The notes: generated by a model from the sequence alone, not told the origin. 64,000 nt of DNA from Pedobacter psychrotolerans (GCF_004340665.1 NZ_SLWO01000011.1:37884-101883); one strand, 5' to 3'; counted from the stretch's first letter, positions 18,113 to 27,847 are shown. Numbers and translations are program-made.

Positions 18113-19258
18113 ATGATTCAATCTTTTTTTTCAAAACTGTTAATGATAATGGTCTTGCTTTTTCAATTTAGCATGGCTAGTGCCCAATATGAAAGTGCTG
18201 AAGCAGATTTTGAACAGGTAATGAACAGATTTAATGCCATTGGTGCTTCGGTTGCGGTGGTGAAAGAGGGGAAGATCATCTATACCCATTCTTTTGGTTT
18301 AAAGGATCTGGAGAATAAAACGCCATTAACAGATCAGGATATTTTCCGAATTGCATCCATTTCAAAATCTTTTTCTGCAACCTCAATCATGCAATTGATT
18401 GAAGCTGGGAAGTTATCTCTGGATGATGATTTTGGTGATTTAGTAGGTTTTAAAATCAGAAATCCGAAATTCCCTGATCAGAAAATTACGCTCAAAATGG
18501 CCCTTTCGCATACATCCAGTTTAAATGACAGTCAGGGATATTTAAACCTGGATTTAATCAACCCGGACAAAAATCCGGATTATGCCAAATGCTACAATGA
18601 TTATGCGCCAGGAAAAGGATATCAGTATTGTAATCTGAATTTTAACCTTATTGGAACGATCATCGAAAAAAAATCTGGTGAGCGTTTTGATCAGTATGTC
18701 AAAAATCATATCCTCCAACCGCTGGGGCTTTACGGTGGCTATTGTGTGGATTCTTTAGATAGCAATAGATTTGTGAAGCTTTACGAATACCATACCGATA
18801 TAAAAAGTTTCACTCCATCACCTACTGCCTACGCACCAAGGCGAGCAGAAATTAAAGATTATGTAATGGGCTACAGTACGCCAATTTTTTCGCCAACCGG
18901 CGGAATGAAAATTTCGGCAACTGATTTGGCTAAGTACATGATGATGCATATGAATTATGGTACTGTTAACGGAGTGAAAATCATTTCTAAAAAACATTCA
19001 AAGCTCATGCAAACCAAAATAACAGAGGAAGAAGAATACGGATTGGCACTTCGCCAAGCGGGTAATTTGATTCCTGGCGTAAAGCTGATTGGTCATACTG
19101 GCTCTGCTTATGGCTTGTACAGTACAATGTTTTTTAATCCTAAGCAAAAGTTTGGTTTCGTCATCATTACCAACGGGATCAATGCTACCTATACCGGAGA
19201 TTTTCCAGATTTCAGCAGGGCGGCTATCAATAATTTATATCGTCATTTTATCCAGTAA
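18113..19258 (+). CDS. Serine hydrolase, class C beta-lactamase/DD-peptidase-like
   Basis: A 381-residue exported protein with a signal peptide (1-25). All three active-site motifs of the family are present: SxxK at 82-85 (SISK), YxN at 172-174 (YCN) and HTG at 328-330 in place of KTG, as in many esterase-like members. It probably acts on peptidoglycan peptides or on ester substrates in the periplasm; true beta-lactam resistance is not implied. It may be co-transcribed with the upstream exported VOC gene. Confidence 0.85.
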   Translation: MIQSFFSKLLMIMVLLFQFSMASAQYESAEADFEQVMNRFNAIGASVAVVKEGKIIYTHSFGLKDLENKTPLTDQDIFRIASISKSFSATSIMQLIEAGKLSLDDDFGDLVGFKIRNPKFPDQKITLKMALSHTSSLNDSQGYLNLDLINPDKNPDYAKCYNDYAPGKGYQYCNLNFNLIGTIIEKKSGERFDQYVKNHILQPLGLYGGYCVDSLDSNRFVKLYEYHTDIKSFTPSPTAYAPRRAEIKDYVMGYSTPIFSPTGGMKISATDLAKYMMMHMNYGTVNGVKIISKKHSKLMQTKITEEEEYGLALRQAGNLIPGVKLIGHTGSAYGLYSTMFFNPKQKFGFVIITNGINATYTGDFPDFSRAAINNLYRHFIQ

Positions 19259-19460
19259 TTAGCTTGCCTACAATTTGTTGAAAGCTTCAGTATCGACTGC
19301 TAATGATCCATCATCAAATTGTTTTCATTCGCAAATTCATTTTTTTAAAACTTTTAGCGCTAAATATTACTTTTAAATAGGTTGTCGGAAAAATATACCT
19401 GTAAAATTATAACCTCATTTTACCGGTTGCTAAAAATTTATCAATCTAATTTAAAATATA

Positions 19461-21590
19461 ATGCCAGAAATTTTACAATTCCCAGGAGATGCTTATCCAT
19501 TAGGTGCCACATGGGATGGTGAAGGAGTAAATTTCGCACTCTTTGCAGAAAATGCCACTGCTGTTGAGCTCTGTTTTTATGATCACGAACACGCAGAGAC
19601 AGAAACAGATAGAATTACCATTCTGGAGCGGTCTCATGAAATTTGGCATGCCTATATTCCGGATATTAAACCGGGCCAGCTTTATGGTTATCGTGTGCAT
19701 GGCCCTTATGAACCGGAAAATGGATGTCGGTTTAATCCAAATAAAGTACTGCTCGATCCTTATGCCAAAGCAATAGCCGGAAACATCAAATGGGACAATT
19801 CGCTTTTTGGATACAAGCTTGGCGATCCACTGATGGACCTGAGTTTTAGCGAGAGTGATAATACGGCCTTTATTCCTAAATCAGTAGTAATTGATCCAGC
19901 TTATAACTGGGAAGGTGATACGCATCCTAAAACTGATTATCATGAAACGGTGATTTATGAAATGCATGTCAAAGGTTTTACGAAAACGCATCCTGAAATT
20001 CCTGAAAATATCCGCGGAACCTATGCCGGATTGGCACATCCAGTTGCCATCGAATACTTAAAGAAACTGGGTGTTACCGCTGTAGAGCTGATGCCGGTAC
20101 ATCAATTCATTTCTGATCATCATTTACAGGAAAAAGGGCTAACCAATTATTGGGGATACAACACCATCGGTTTTTTTGCACCCGATTCTCGCTATGCCTC
20201 ATCAGATGTTAGGGGAGGACAGATAAATGAATTTAAAGATATGGTTAAGGCGCTTCATGCAGAAGGCATTGAAGTGATCTTGGATGTGGTTTATAACCAT
20301 ACGGGCGAGGGTAATGAGCTTGGTCCAACTTTATCTTTTAAAGGAATAGACAATGGTGCCTATTACCGCTTAGAAGAAAACAGACGTTATTATACCGATT
20401 ATACAGGAACTGGAAATACTTTAAACTCCATGTTACCAAATGTGCTTCGTTTTATTATGGACAGTTTGCGGTATTGGATTCAGGAAATGCACGTTGATGG
20501 CTTTCGCTTTGACCTGGCTTCTACACTGGCCAGAGAATTGCACGAAGTGAACAGGCTGAGTTCCTTTTTTGATATCATCCATCAAGACCCTATAATTTCT
20601 CAGGTAAAATTAATTGCAGAACCCTGGGATGTAGGAGACGGGGGCTATCAGGTTGGTAAATTTCCGCCAGGTTGGGCCGAATGGAATGGAATGTACCGGG
20701 ATGTGATGCGTGATTACTGGCGTGGAAATCCAAATATGTTGGGTGAATTTGCACAGCGATTTTTAGGGAGTCCGGATTTATACCAGGAAGATTACCGAAG
20801 GCCAACTGCCAGTGTAAACTTTATTACCGCTCACGATGGATTTTCACTTCATGACCTCGTTTCCTATAACGAAAAACATAACGAGGCCAATTTAGATCAC
20901 AATACAGATGGTGAAGACCATAACAGATCCTGGAATTGTGGTGTGGAAGGTGAAACCGATGATCAGAATATCATCAAGCTACGTCAACAGCAAAAAAGAA
21001 ATTTTCTGGCCACATTATTTTTATCTCAGGGTATCCCGATGTTGGTCTCTGGTGATGAAATGGGTAAAACACAGCGTGGAAATAACAATACCTATTGTCA
21101 GGATAATGAATTGTCTTGGCTAAATTGGAGTGCTGCTGATGAATCGTTATTGTACTTTACACAACAATTGATCGAGTTACGTTTAAATCATCCGAGTTTA
21201 AGAAGAAGGAAATGGTTTAACGGACAGGAAGTTGGAGAGGACGGCGTAAAAGATATCGCTTGGTTTACACCTGATGGTAATCCGATGAAAGGCTATAACT
21301 GGGAAAGTGACTTTGCCCGGTCTATTGGGATTTACTTTCATGGTGAAGGTATTCAGAGCAAAGGACCTATGGGCGAGGATATTTTAGATAATCATTTCTT
21401 CATTATATTTAATGCACACTATGAAGGGCTTAATTATAAATTGCCAAAAGAAGATTATGCTAAAAAATGGAGAAAGGTCTTGGATACGGGTACCGGAGAA
21501 ATCTCTAAACAAGATTTATCTTTACATGAAGCTGCAGATATTCTTACTGTTGGTGGAAGATCTATATTGGTTTTAAAATCTGAAGAATAA
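19461..21590 (+). CDS. glgX: Glycogen debranching enzyme GlgX (isoamylase-type)
   Basis: A 709-residue glycoside hydrolase family 13 protein. An N-terminal CBM48-like domain (about 10-110) is followed by the catalytic barrel. The catalytic residues are Asp351 (VDGFRFDLA), Glu387 (LIAEPWDVG) and Asp459 (TAHDGFSLHD). GlgX hydrolyses alpha-1,6 branches of phosphorylase-limit glycogen; isoamylase TreX-type activity is the alternative. Length and motif spacing are normal. It stands alone with a strong terminator directly after its stop. Confidence 0.9.
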   Translation: MPEILQFPGDAYPLGATWDGEGVNFALFAENATAVELCFYDHEHAETETDRITILERSHEIWHAYIPDIKPGQLYGYRVHGPYEPENGCRFNPNKVLLDPYAKAIAGNIKWDNSLFGYKLGDPLMDLSFSESDNTAFIPKSVVIDPAYNWEGDTHPKTDYHETVIYEMHVKGFTKTHPEIPENIRGTYAGLAHPVAIEYLKKLGVTAVELMPVHQFISDHHLQEKGLTNYWGYNTIGFFAPDSRYASSDVRGGQINEFKDMVKALHAEGIEVILDVVYNHTGEGNELGPTLSFKGIDNGAYYRLEENRRYYTDYTGTGNTLNSMLPNVLRFIMDSLRYWIQEMHVDGFRFDLASTLARELHEVNRLSSFFDIIHQDPIISQVKLIAEPWDVGDGGYQVGKFPPGWAEWNGMYRDVMRDYWRGNPNMLGEFAQRFLGSPDLYQEDYRRPTASVNFITAHDGFSLHDLVSYNEKHNEANLDHNTDGEDHNRSWNCGVEGETDDQNIIKLRQQQKRNFLATLFLSQGIPMLVSGDEMGKTQRGNNNTYCQDNELSWLNWSAADESLLYFTQQLIELRLNHPSLRRRKWFNGQEVGEDGVKDIAWFTPDGNPMKGYNWESDFARSIGIYFHGEGIQSKGPMGEDILDNHFFIIFNAHYEGLNYKLPKEDYAKKWRKVLDTGTGEISKQDLSLHEAADILTVGGRSILVLKSEE

Positions 21591-21622
21591 AAAAAGGAGA
21601 TTTTTAAAATCTCCTTTTTTTA
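21591..21622. terminator. Bidirectional terminator
   Basis: AAAAAGGAGAT pairs with ATCTCCTTTTT across a short AT loop, with T- and A-runs on both sides, so it can stop transcription from the plus-strand glgX gene and from the convergent small gene at 21629. Confidence 0.75.
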
Positions 21623-21628
21623 TAATGA

Positions 21629-21832
21629 TTAAAGCAAATTCGCCAATCCGTTTTTTGGATACGGAAAGGTCAGGATTTTAATGGTTGCTTTTGGATGTTT
21701 TACAGCATCACCTTGCGTTTTCCGACTAAAAAATTTCTCTTGAACTGGTAAGTCAATCAGATGAATAGCATCTGTAACGGCTGGCTTAGTAATCGCTTTC
21801 ACACTTTTCTTATTATTTTTTTCTACTAACAT
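21629..21832 (-). CDS. Small basic hypothetical protein
   Basis: A 67-residue Lys-rich protein (MLVEKNNKKSVKAITKPAV) without recognised domain. It starts ten bases after the stop of the DUF3606-like gene on the same strand, so the pair is probably one transcript. Confidence 0.45.
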   Translation of the reverse strand: MLVEKNNKKSVKAITKPAVTDAIHLIDLPVQEKFFSRKTQGDAVKHPKATIKILTFPYPKNGLANLL

Positions 21833-21842
21833 TACTTGTATT

Positions 21843-22064
21843 TTAAGAATTAATAAATCGCTGATAAGTACTGGCAGATTTAATTTTCTCCATTCTTAAA
21901 AAGTCATTTAGTTTAGAAAACTCCATACTATGGATAGCTCTAATTGTTGATTTTAACTTTTCACTACTTACTCCGAGTCTTTCTGCCCAGTAGTTGCGAT
22001 CTTGTTCATCAGAAATGTCGATTAACTCTTTACGAGCTGTGGTCGAAGTGTTTTGAATTTCCAT
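21843..22064 (-). CDS. DUF3606-like small protein
   Basis: A 73-residue protein whose centre, DISDEQDRNYWAERLGVSSEKLKSTIRAIHS, matches the DUF3606 pattern (an acidic start, W-x-x-R/K-x-G-V-s-x-E-x-L, then a helix). The function of the family is unknown. Such genes often lie near ligD or Ku genes and stress genes, and ligD is indeed next, in divergent orientation. Confidence 0.65.
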   Translation of the reverse strand: MEIQNTSTTARKELIDISDEQDRNYWAERLGVSSEKLKSTIRAIHSMEFSKLNDFLRMEKIKSASTYQRFINS

Positions 22065-22191
22065 AGGTCTATAATTTGGCTAATTGATATAGATTGAACA
22101 AAGTATTGTGCCTATTGGTTTTGTTTCGTTGATTGGATTTTGTTTTCTTATTGTCAGATTTCATTCTGTGGCGTTTTTTATCATTAAACTT

Positions 22192-22558
22192 GCGAAGTTC
22201 TGCCACGCTTTTGGCCTTTGAAACTTCGCGAGTTGACGTTGAATCGAATTACGAAGTTTTGATGGAAAGGTGTGCAGGGGAAATTTCGTCAGTCTAAGTA
22301 TTATGTCTTGCACATTGCTCCATTTTAGCATTAGATTCATTTTTTAAACTGGCGAAGTTCTGCCACGCTTTTGGCCTTTGAAACTTCGCAAGTTGACGTT
22401 GAATCGACTTACGAAGTTTTGATGGATTGGTGTGCAGGGGAAACTTCGTCAGTCTAAACACATCATGTTTACACATTGCGCTACTTTAGCATTAGATTCA
22501 TCTTTTAAACTGGCGAAGTTCTGCCACGCTTTTGGCCTTTAAAACTTCGCAAGTTGAT
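22192..22558. repeat. Three tandem ~160-bp repeats, each with a GCGAAGTT/AACTTCGC hairpin
   Basis: Units begin at 22192, 22352 and 22513 (periods 160 and 161); the third is truncated after its hairpin. Each starts with GCGAAGTTCTGCCACGC and closes the first 40 bases with AACTTCGC, so that 8-bp arms enclose the middle. A TTACGAAGTTTTGATGG block and GCAGGGGAAA follow in the two full units. Conservation between units is high. Together they fill most of the 570-base gap between the divergent DUF3606-like and ligD genes; the rest of the gap shows no gene. Confidence 0.85.
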
Positions 22559-22634
22559 ATTAAAAACCTTTTCTGTTTCAACACTGTTTTAACAATTCTA
22601 ATCCGATTAGAACCTTACTACAAAATACATCATT

Positions 22635-25334
22635 ATGGGTTTGAAACAATACGAGGCCAAGCGTAATTTTTCTAATACTGCTGAGCCTAAAGCAGGGAAA
22701 AGCAAGGATAAAAACAAACTGCAATTTGTGATTCAAAAACATGATGCCACCCGTTTGCATTATGATTTTCGTTTGGAAATGGATGGTGTACTCAAAAGCT
22801 GGGCTGTGCCCAAAGGTCCGTCTACAGACCCTAAAAACAAGCGCTTAGCCATGATGGTTGAAGATCATCCTTTCGATTATAAAGATTTTGAAGGGATTAT
22901 TCCAAAAGGAGAGTATGGAGGCGGAACAGTAATTGTTTGGGATGAGGGTACCTACGAGCCAATAGAAACTATAAAAGGCAAAAAAGCGCAAGAAAAGCAT
23001 CTTTTAAAACAACTTTCAGAAGGGTCGGTTAAAATTAAACTCAATGGAGAAAAACTAAAGGGCGAATTTGCATTAGTGAAAACCAAAGGCATGGGCGAAA
23101 ATGGCTGGCTTTTAATCAAACATCGGGATGATTTTGCTACGACCAAAGACATTACCAAACAAGATAAATCTGTCCTTTCCGGAAAAACCATTAGTGCAAT
23201 GGAAAAAACATCAGAAGAGGTTTGGAAAGATGGTAAAGCCCAAAAAGTAAAAGTTCCGAAAAAATCCCCGGCTAAAAAGATCATGCCTAAAGAGGAAACC
23301 ATTGGTGAGCAAGATGATGTAGATGTGAAGGCTTTGCTAAAGAAATCACCAAAATCTGCTATGCCTACCGGAATAAAACCCATGCTGGCCACATTGGTTA
23401 ATGAACCGTTTGATGATGATAGCTGGCAATACGAAGTAAAATGGGATGGATATAGAGCCCTGGCTACAATCAATAATGGTGAGGTTGAACTGCTTTCCAG
23501 AAACAATAAATCTTTCAATGATAAATTTTATCCCATTTATGATTTACTCAGCGAATGGAAAATTAATGCGGTATTAGATGGAGAGATACTGGTGTTAAAT
23601 GAAAAGGGCATTTCTAAATTTGGATCATTGCAAAACTGGCGCAGCGAAGCAGATGGTGAACTCGTCTTTTATTTATTTGATTTGCTGTGGTATGATGGCA
23701 AGAATTTGATGGAGCTTCCTTTGTTTCAACGTCAGGCCATTTTAAATGAAATTTTGCCAGCAGATGATGATCGGGTACGGCTTGGAAAGGTTTTTAAAGC
23801 GAGTGGAATTGATTTTTTTGCCGCAGCGAAGAAAATGGGACTGGAAGGTATTATTGCAAAGAAAATAAACAGTACATATGTATCGGACAGGAGATCAAAA
23901 GACTGGTTAAAAATAAAGGTAAGCAAGCGTCAGGAAGTGGTTATTGCAGGATTTACTAAAAATGAAGATACTTCAAAAGCATTTAGTTCTTTGTTACTTG
24001 GCGTGTATGACAAAGGAAAACTACTGTATGTAGGCAAGGTGGGAACAGGTTTTTCTGATCAGATGCAACGCGAAATGATCAAGCAGTTTGAACCCTTAAT
24101 TATCAGCAAGAGCCCTTTCGATGAATTACCTGATGTGAATAAACCCTCTCGGTTCAGGCCAAATCCTCCTAAAGCAAAAGCAACCTGGTTAAAACCAGAA
24201 TTGGTTTGCGAGGTGGCTTTTACAGAAGTGACAGAGGATGGTGTATTCAGGCATCCATCTTTTCAGGGCATGCGTGAAGATAAAAAAGCAAAAGACGTTG
24301 TCCGTGAAGAAGAAATGGATACAGAAAAGGTAATCAGCGATAAAGTAGCTAAAACAGAAAAGCACAGTGAAGCCATCAAAGCACCTCAACAAACGGAACG
24401 CAAAACATTACTCAATCCAAAAGAACAAACCCAGGTTCGTAAAATAAAAGGGCATGAGCTAAAATTTACCAACTTAAGTAAAGTGTATTGGCCTGATGAT
24501 CAGGTAACCAAAAGAGATCTGTTCAACTATTACTATCAGGTGGCTGATTATATTTTACCTTACCTCAAAGACCGGCCGCAATCCTTAAATCGTTTTCCTG
24601 GAGGAATCAATGGGAAAAGTTTTTATCAGAAAGATGTGAAGGGGAAAGCGCCAGATTGGGCTAAAACTTTCCCTTATGAGAATGGCGAGGGAGAAAAAAA
24701 GGAATATCTGGTGGGAACCGATGAAGCTTCTTTGCTTTGGATGGCTAGTTTGGGCTGCATTGAAATGAATCCATGGTTTAGCAGAACTCAACATCCAGAT
24801 CATCCAGACTATTGCGTAATTGATCTGGATCCGGATCAGCATTCATTTGATCAGGTGGTAGAAGCCGCGCAGGTTACAAAAAAAATCCTTGATGCGATTG
24901 ATGTTCCATCTTATTGTAAAACATCGGGCTCTACCGGGATGCATGTTTACATTCCCTTAAATGCAAAATATAATTACGATCAAAGTCAGATGTTTGCCAA
25001 GATGGTAGTTAGTTTGGTTCAAAAGGAAATTCCAGACTACACCTCGCTTGAAAGAATGATTCCGGCCAGAAAAGGTAAGATGTATCTTGATTTTCTTCAA
25101 AATAGGCCAGGAGCCACTATTGCGGGGCCTTATTCGCTCCGACCTAAACCGGGAGCTACGGTTTCCACACCGCTACATTGGGATGAGGTTAAAAAAGGAC
25201 TGGAAATGAAGGATTTTAATATTTTTAACACGCTGGATCGATTAAAGGCAGAAGGAGATTTATTTAAAGGAGTTTTAGGAAGAGGCATTGATTTAAAAAA
25301 GGCCGTGAATAAAGCTAAAACCGTTTTTGGTTAG
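22635..25334 (+). CDS. ligD: Multifunctional ATP-dependent DNA ligase LigD (NHEJ)
   Basis: An 899-residue protein with three modules in the order phosphoesterase, ligase, polymerase. The 3'-phosphoesterase module (about 1-190) has QKHDATRLHYDFRLE (His36, His42, Asp44). The ligase module has nucleophile Lys269 in YEVKWDGYRAL and continues through GLEGIIAKK and DWLKIK. The primase-like polymerase (about 605-899) has the metal-binding DLDPDQ near 733. It repairs double-strand breaks together with Ku, which recruits it to ends. No ku gene lies in this window. The linker near 570-610 is Lys/Glu-rich. Confidence 0.93.
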   Translation: MGLKQYEAKRNFSNTAEPKAGKSKDKNKLQFVIQKHDATRLHYDFRLEMDGVLKSWAVPKGPSTDPKNKRLAMMVEDHPFDYKDFEGIIPKGEYGGGTVIVWDEGTYEPIETIKGKKAQEKHLLKQLSEGSVKIKLNGEKLKGEFALVKTKGMGENGWLLIKHRDDFATTKDITKQDKSVLSGKTISAMEKTSEEVWKDGKAQKVKVPKKSPAKKIMPKEETIGEQDDVDVKALLKKSPKSAMPTGIKPMLATLVNEPFDDDSWQYEVKWDGYRALATINNGEVELLSRNNKSFNDKFYPIYDLLSEWKINAVLDGEILVLNEKGISKFGSLQNWRSEADGELVFYLFDLLWYDGKNLMELPLFQRQAILNEILPADDDRVRLGKVFKASGIDFFAAAKKMGLEGIIAKKINSTYVSDRRSKDWLKIKVSKRQEVVIAGFTKNEDTSKAFSSLLLGVYDKGKLLYVGKVGTGFSDQMQREMIKQFEPLIISKSPFDELPDVNKPSRFRPNPPKAKATWLKPELVCEVAFTEVTEDGVFRHPSFQGMREDKKAKDVVREEEMDTEKVISDKVAKTEKHSEAIKAPQQTERKTLLNPKEQTQVRKIKGHELKFTNLSKVYWPDDQVTKRDLFNYYYQVADYILPYLKDRPQSLNRFPGGINGKSFYQKDVKGKAPDWAKTFPYENGEGEKKEYLVGTDEASLLWMASLGCIEMNPWFSRTQHPDHPDYCVIDLDPDQHSFDQVVEAAQVTKKILDAIDVPSYCKTSGSTGMHVYIPLNAKYNYDQSQMFAKMVVSLVQKEIPDYTSLERMIPARKGKMYLDFLQNRPGATIAGPYSLRPKPGATVSTPLHWDEVKKGLEMKDFNIFNTLDRLKAEGDLFKGVLGRGIDLKKAVNKAKTVFG

Positions 25335-25383
25335 TAAATAATAATCTTTTTCATTCCCTATATTTGGAAAAAAAATTGAAATA

Positions 25384-25680
25384 ATGATTGCACACCATGT
25401 TTTATTCTGGCTTAAAGCCGATATCACCGAAGCGCAGAAAGCAGCTTTCCGTAAAAGTTTAGAAACCCTGGAACAAATTGAAGTCGTAAAAACTTTTCAT
25501 TTGGGTACACCAGCACCTATTGAGCGCGCAGTGGTAGATACGAGCTATACCTTTAGTTTATTGATAATGTTTGAAGATTTAACCGCACATGATGTTTATC
25601 AGGTTCATCCGCTACATAAAGCATTTTTGGATGAATTTAAAGTTTATTTTGAAAAGGTAATCATTTACGATGCCCACTAA
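25384..25680 (+). CDS. Dabb family (stress-responsive A/B barrel) protein
   Basis: A 98-residue ferredoxin-like dimeric alpha/beta-barrel protein. It begins MIAHHVLFWLK, and the His-x-Val-x-F-W-x-L pattern and the C-terminal segment DVYQVHPLHKAFLDEFKVYFEKVIIYD are diagnostic. Members include plant stress proteins and olivetolic acid cyclase; most bacterial ones are uncharacterised. It begins 49 bases after ligD and could be co-transcribed. A clear terminator follows. Confidence 0.85.
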   Translation: MIAHHVLFWLKADITEAQKAAFRKSLETLEQIEVVKTFHLGTPAPIERAVVDTSYTFSLLIMFEDLTAHDVYQVHPLHKAFLDEFKVYFEKVIIYDAH

Positions 25681-25698
25681 ATAAGCATAATAAAGTTT

Positions 25699-25728
25699 AA
25701 AATGCCGGCATTGTCCGGCATTTTTTAT
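25699..25728 (+). terminator. Rho-independent terminator
   Basis: AAATGCCGG / CCGGCATTT stem with the six-base loop CATTGT, followed by T6, 20 bases after the Dabb gene. Confidence 0.85.
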
Positions 25729-25839
25729 TTAAATGAATTGGGTTTAAAAGAATTAAGAAGAATAAATTTAAATGTGTTTTATTTGGAATTATTCTAAATA
25801 GTGTGATATTTGTTGAATCTCCTCTAATTCAATAAGCTC

Positions 25840-26160
25840 ATGTGTAAAACAACGATACTTGCTCATAATCAAAATATCACTATAGCACAATGCAATAATT
25901 GTAAAGTGATGAATATCTGGCGTGCTGGTGTATTAATGAATTTTTCATTTGAACAGTTTGATGCCTTTTGTTCGGCGACCAAAAAGTTATGTTTTGATGA
26001 TTATCAGGAAAATCATCCTGACGGTAAAGAAGTGGTAATCTTATCAACACCCTTTCCTGATATCAGCCTGGTTTTCACCCGGGATGAATGGCATGAGTTT
26101 TTTATTAAAATAGAAGAAGCTCTATATATGAAAAAGGTGTATGAATTAGTATACTCTTAA
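25840..26160 (+). CDS. Hypothetical protein with N-terminal Cys motif
   Basis: A 106-residue protein of unknown function. Cys2, Cys18 and Cys21 (AQCNNCK) suggest a small metal site, and the rest is a compact alpha/beta domain. Similar short CxxC proteins are common in Bacteroidota. Nothing in the context assigns a role. Confidence 0.55.
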   Translation: MCKTTILAHNQNITIAQCNNCKVMNIWRAGVLMNFSFEQFDAFCSATKKLCFDDYQENHPDGKEVVILSTPFPDISLVFTRDEWHEFFIKIEEALYMKKVYELVYS

Positions 26161-26262
26161 ATCACTCCATCAATGTAAAATGATTTATACTCAGATGTTG
26201 GTATATTGTTCCTGATAAAATCCAGATGCTTTCACTTTGCGTAAGTTTTAGAAAACGCAATC

Positions 26263-26460
26263 ATGGAAAAATATGCTACACAAATTAAAAGATCCTCTGC
26301 AAGCAGGCATCAGCTTGAAAAAATAAAAGTCGGTGATCTCGTAGAGGACGAGTTTGGTAAATCTGGAAAAGTATCCGATATTGAAAAAATCTGTTACAGT
26401 AATGAACAGCATTATTACTTCTACTTAGGAAAGTCAGGAACAATACTGGTGATTATTTAG
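26263..26460 (+). CDS. Small hypothetical protein
   Basis: A 65-residue protein. The centre, KVGDLVEDEFGKSGKVSDIEKI, looks like a small SH3- or KOW-like beta-barrel (a turn pattern G-D-L-V/I-x-D). Function unknown. It lies alone between two same-strand genes. Confidence 0.45.
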   Translation: MEKYATQIKRSSASRHQLEKIKVGDLVEDEFGKSGKVSDIEKICYSNEQHYYFYLGKSGTILVII

Positions 26461-26536
26461 ATCAGGATATTTCTGTTTAAAATGAAGCTTTAGCCCCTTT
26501 CCTTTACGTATATTGTAGCGTAATTTCCGATTTTTT

Positions 26537-27697
26537 ATGGCATTAAACCAAGATCATTTCTACGCTAATCTGATCATTAATAAGTTAAAATTAAGCAAGT
26601 TGCTACTGAAGAAAAATCTGTTTGCAGCTGTTCCTGATGATTGGTCTGTTATTATCACGGATATAAAAAGTTCTACCAACGCAGTAGATTCGGGCTTGCA
26701 TGAAGAGGTTAACCTTATTGCCACCGGAAGCATTGTAACGGTCTTAAATATCGCATTTAAAGCGGGCATTCTGGTTCCATTCTTTTTTGGTGGAGATGGT
26801 GCTACTTTCATCGTGCCATCCAGCATTGTAGATGTAGCCATGAAAGCACTATTAAAATATCGTGCAAATACCTTAACAAATTTCAAATTGGAGTTGCGTG
26901 CAGGAATCGTGACTGTTAAAGAGATTTACAAGCAAGGCCATTCCCTTAAAATCGCCAGGTTTAACAGCGGTGAAACTTTTTCCATTCCTATTGTTTTAGG
27001 TGATGGACTGGATTATGCAGAAAAGATCATCAAGGGTGAAGATTATCTGCTTTCGGGCCACGAGAGTGCAGAAGAAGAAATAGATTTAACGGGGATGCAA
27101 TGCCGTTGGGATAAAATTCAACCACCTGAGCATAGCGAAGAGGTGGTAACACTTATTGCAATTGTACAGGATTTTAATAAACAGGCAGAGGTTTTTAGTA
27201 AAATTATTCATCACCTGGATCAGATTTATGGCTCGCCTGAAAAACGCAAGCCAATATCCATCCCCAAACTGGTGTTTCGTACCTCCTTCAATAACCTCGG
27301 CAGAGAAATGCGGCATCAACTGGGTAAAATAAAATGGCTGGAACTGGTCAAAAACTGGTTTGTCAATATGTATGCCTTCGTATATTTTAGAACCGATAGT
27401 GGTCAAAAATACCTCCGGCAATTGGTCGAAATGTCTGATACACTTGTCATGGATGGCCGGATCAATACTGTTATCACGGGGACGGAAAAGCAACGCCTGG
27501 CCTTGGAACAAGCGCTTCAACGGATGGAGAATGCTGGAGAAATATCCTTTGGAATCTATGTTAGTGGTGAATCTGTAATGTCTTGTTATGTTCGTGATTT
27601 TGAAGATGAACACATTCATTTTGTGGATGGGGCAGACGGTGGTTACACAAAAGCTGCAGGTGTTTTGAAACAAAAATTGAAAGCAAAGCTAGTTTAG
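26537..27697 (+). CDS. DUF3095 protein related to class III nucleotidyl cyclases
   Basis: A 386-residue cytosolic protein. The N-terminal half looks like a class III cyclase fold: SVIITDIKSST gives a first metal-site Asp (D42) and FFFGGDGATF a second (D87) at the spacing seen in true cyclases. The C-terminal half (about 260-386) is a second alpha/beta domain ending with ADGGYTKAAGVLKQKLK. DUF3095 has no proven activity. The retained acidic pair makes nucleotide cyclisation or binding plausible but unproven. It is monocistronic. Confidence 0.72.
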   Translation: MALNQDHFYANLIINKLKLSKLLLKKNLFAAVPDDWSVIITDIKSSTNAVDSGLHEEVNLIATGSIVTVLNIAFKAGILVPFFFGGDGATFIVPSSIVDVAMKALLKYRANTLTNFKLELRAGIVTVKEIYKQGHSLKIARFNSGETFSIPIVLGDGLDYAEKIIKGEDYLLSGHESAEEEIDLTGMQCRWDKIQPPEHSEEVVTLIAIVQDFNKQAEVFSKIIHHLDQIYGSPEKRKPISIPKLVFRTSFNNLGREMRHQLGKIKWLELVKNWFVNMYAFVYFRTDSGQKYLRQLVEMSDTLVMDGRINTVITGTEKQRLALEQALQRMENAGEISFGIYVSGESVMSCYVRDFEDEHIHFVDGADGGYTKAAGVLKQKLKAKLV

Positions 27698-27847
27698 CAT
27701 GAGTTGGTTTTGTAATTTCAGATTCATGAGGTCAAAGCACATATAAATGGTGAGTAGGGCATATGCGTGGAAAAATTGTACTACAGGTGATTTAATTATC
27801 TCATCTTGAATATTTGATTTAAAGATCGGAAATGTTCAGGCTTAAAC

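Noticed and set aside
18113..19258. Antibiotic resistance beta-lactamase
   Set aside because: The motifs fit the wide class C-like hydrolase family (HTG instead of KTG), which mostly acts on other substrates.
22192..22558. CRISPR array
   Set aside because: The repeated units are about 160 bases long and almost wholly alike; there are no short repeats separated by unique spacers, and no cas gene nearby.
22952..23518. 188-codon minus-strand frame in ligD
   Set aside because: It is a shadow of the ligD coding strand, Phe/Ser/Leu-rich without any domain.
27086..27673. 195-codon minus-strand frame in the DUF3095 gene
   Set aside because: It is antisense to a well-supported gene and has no recognisable domain.
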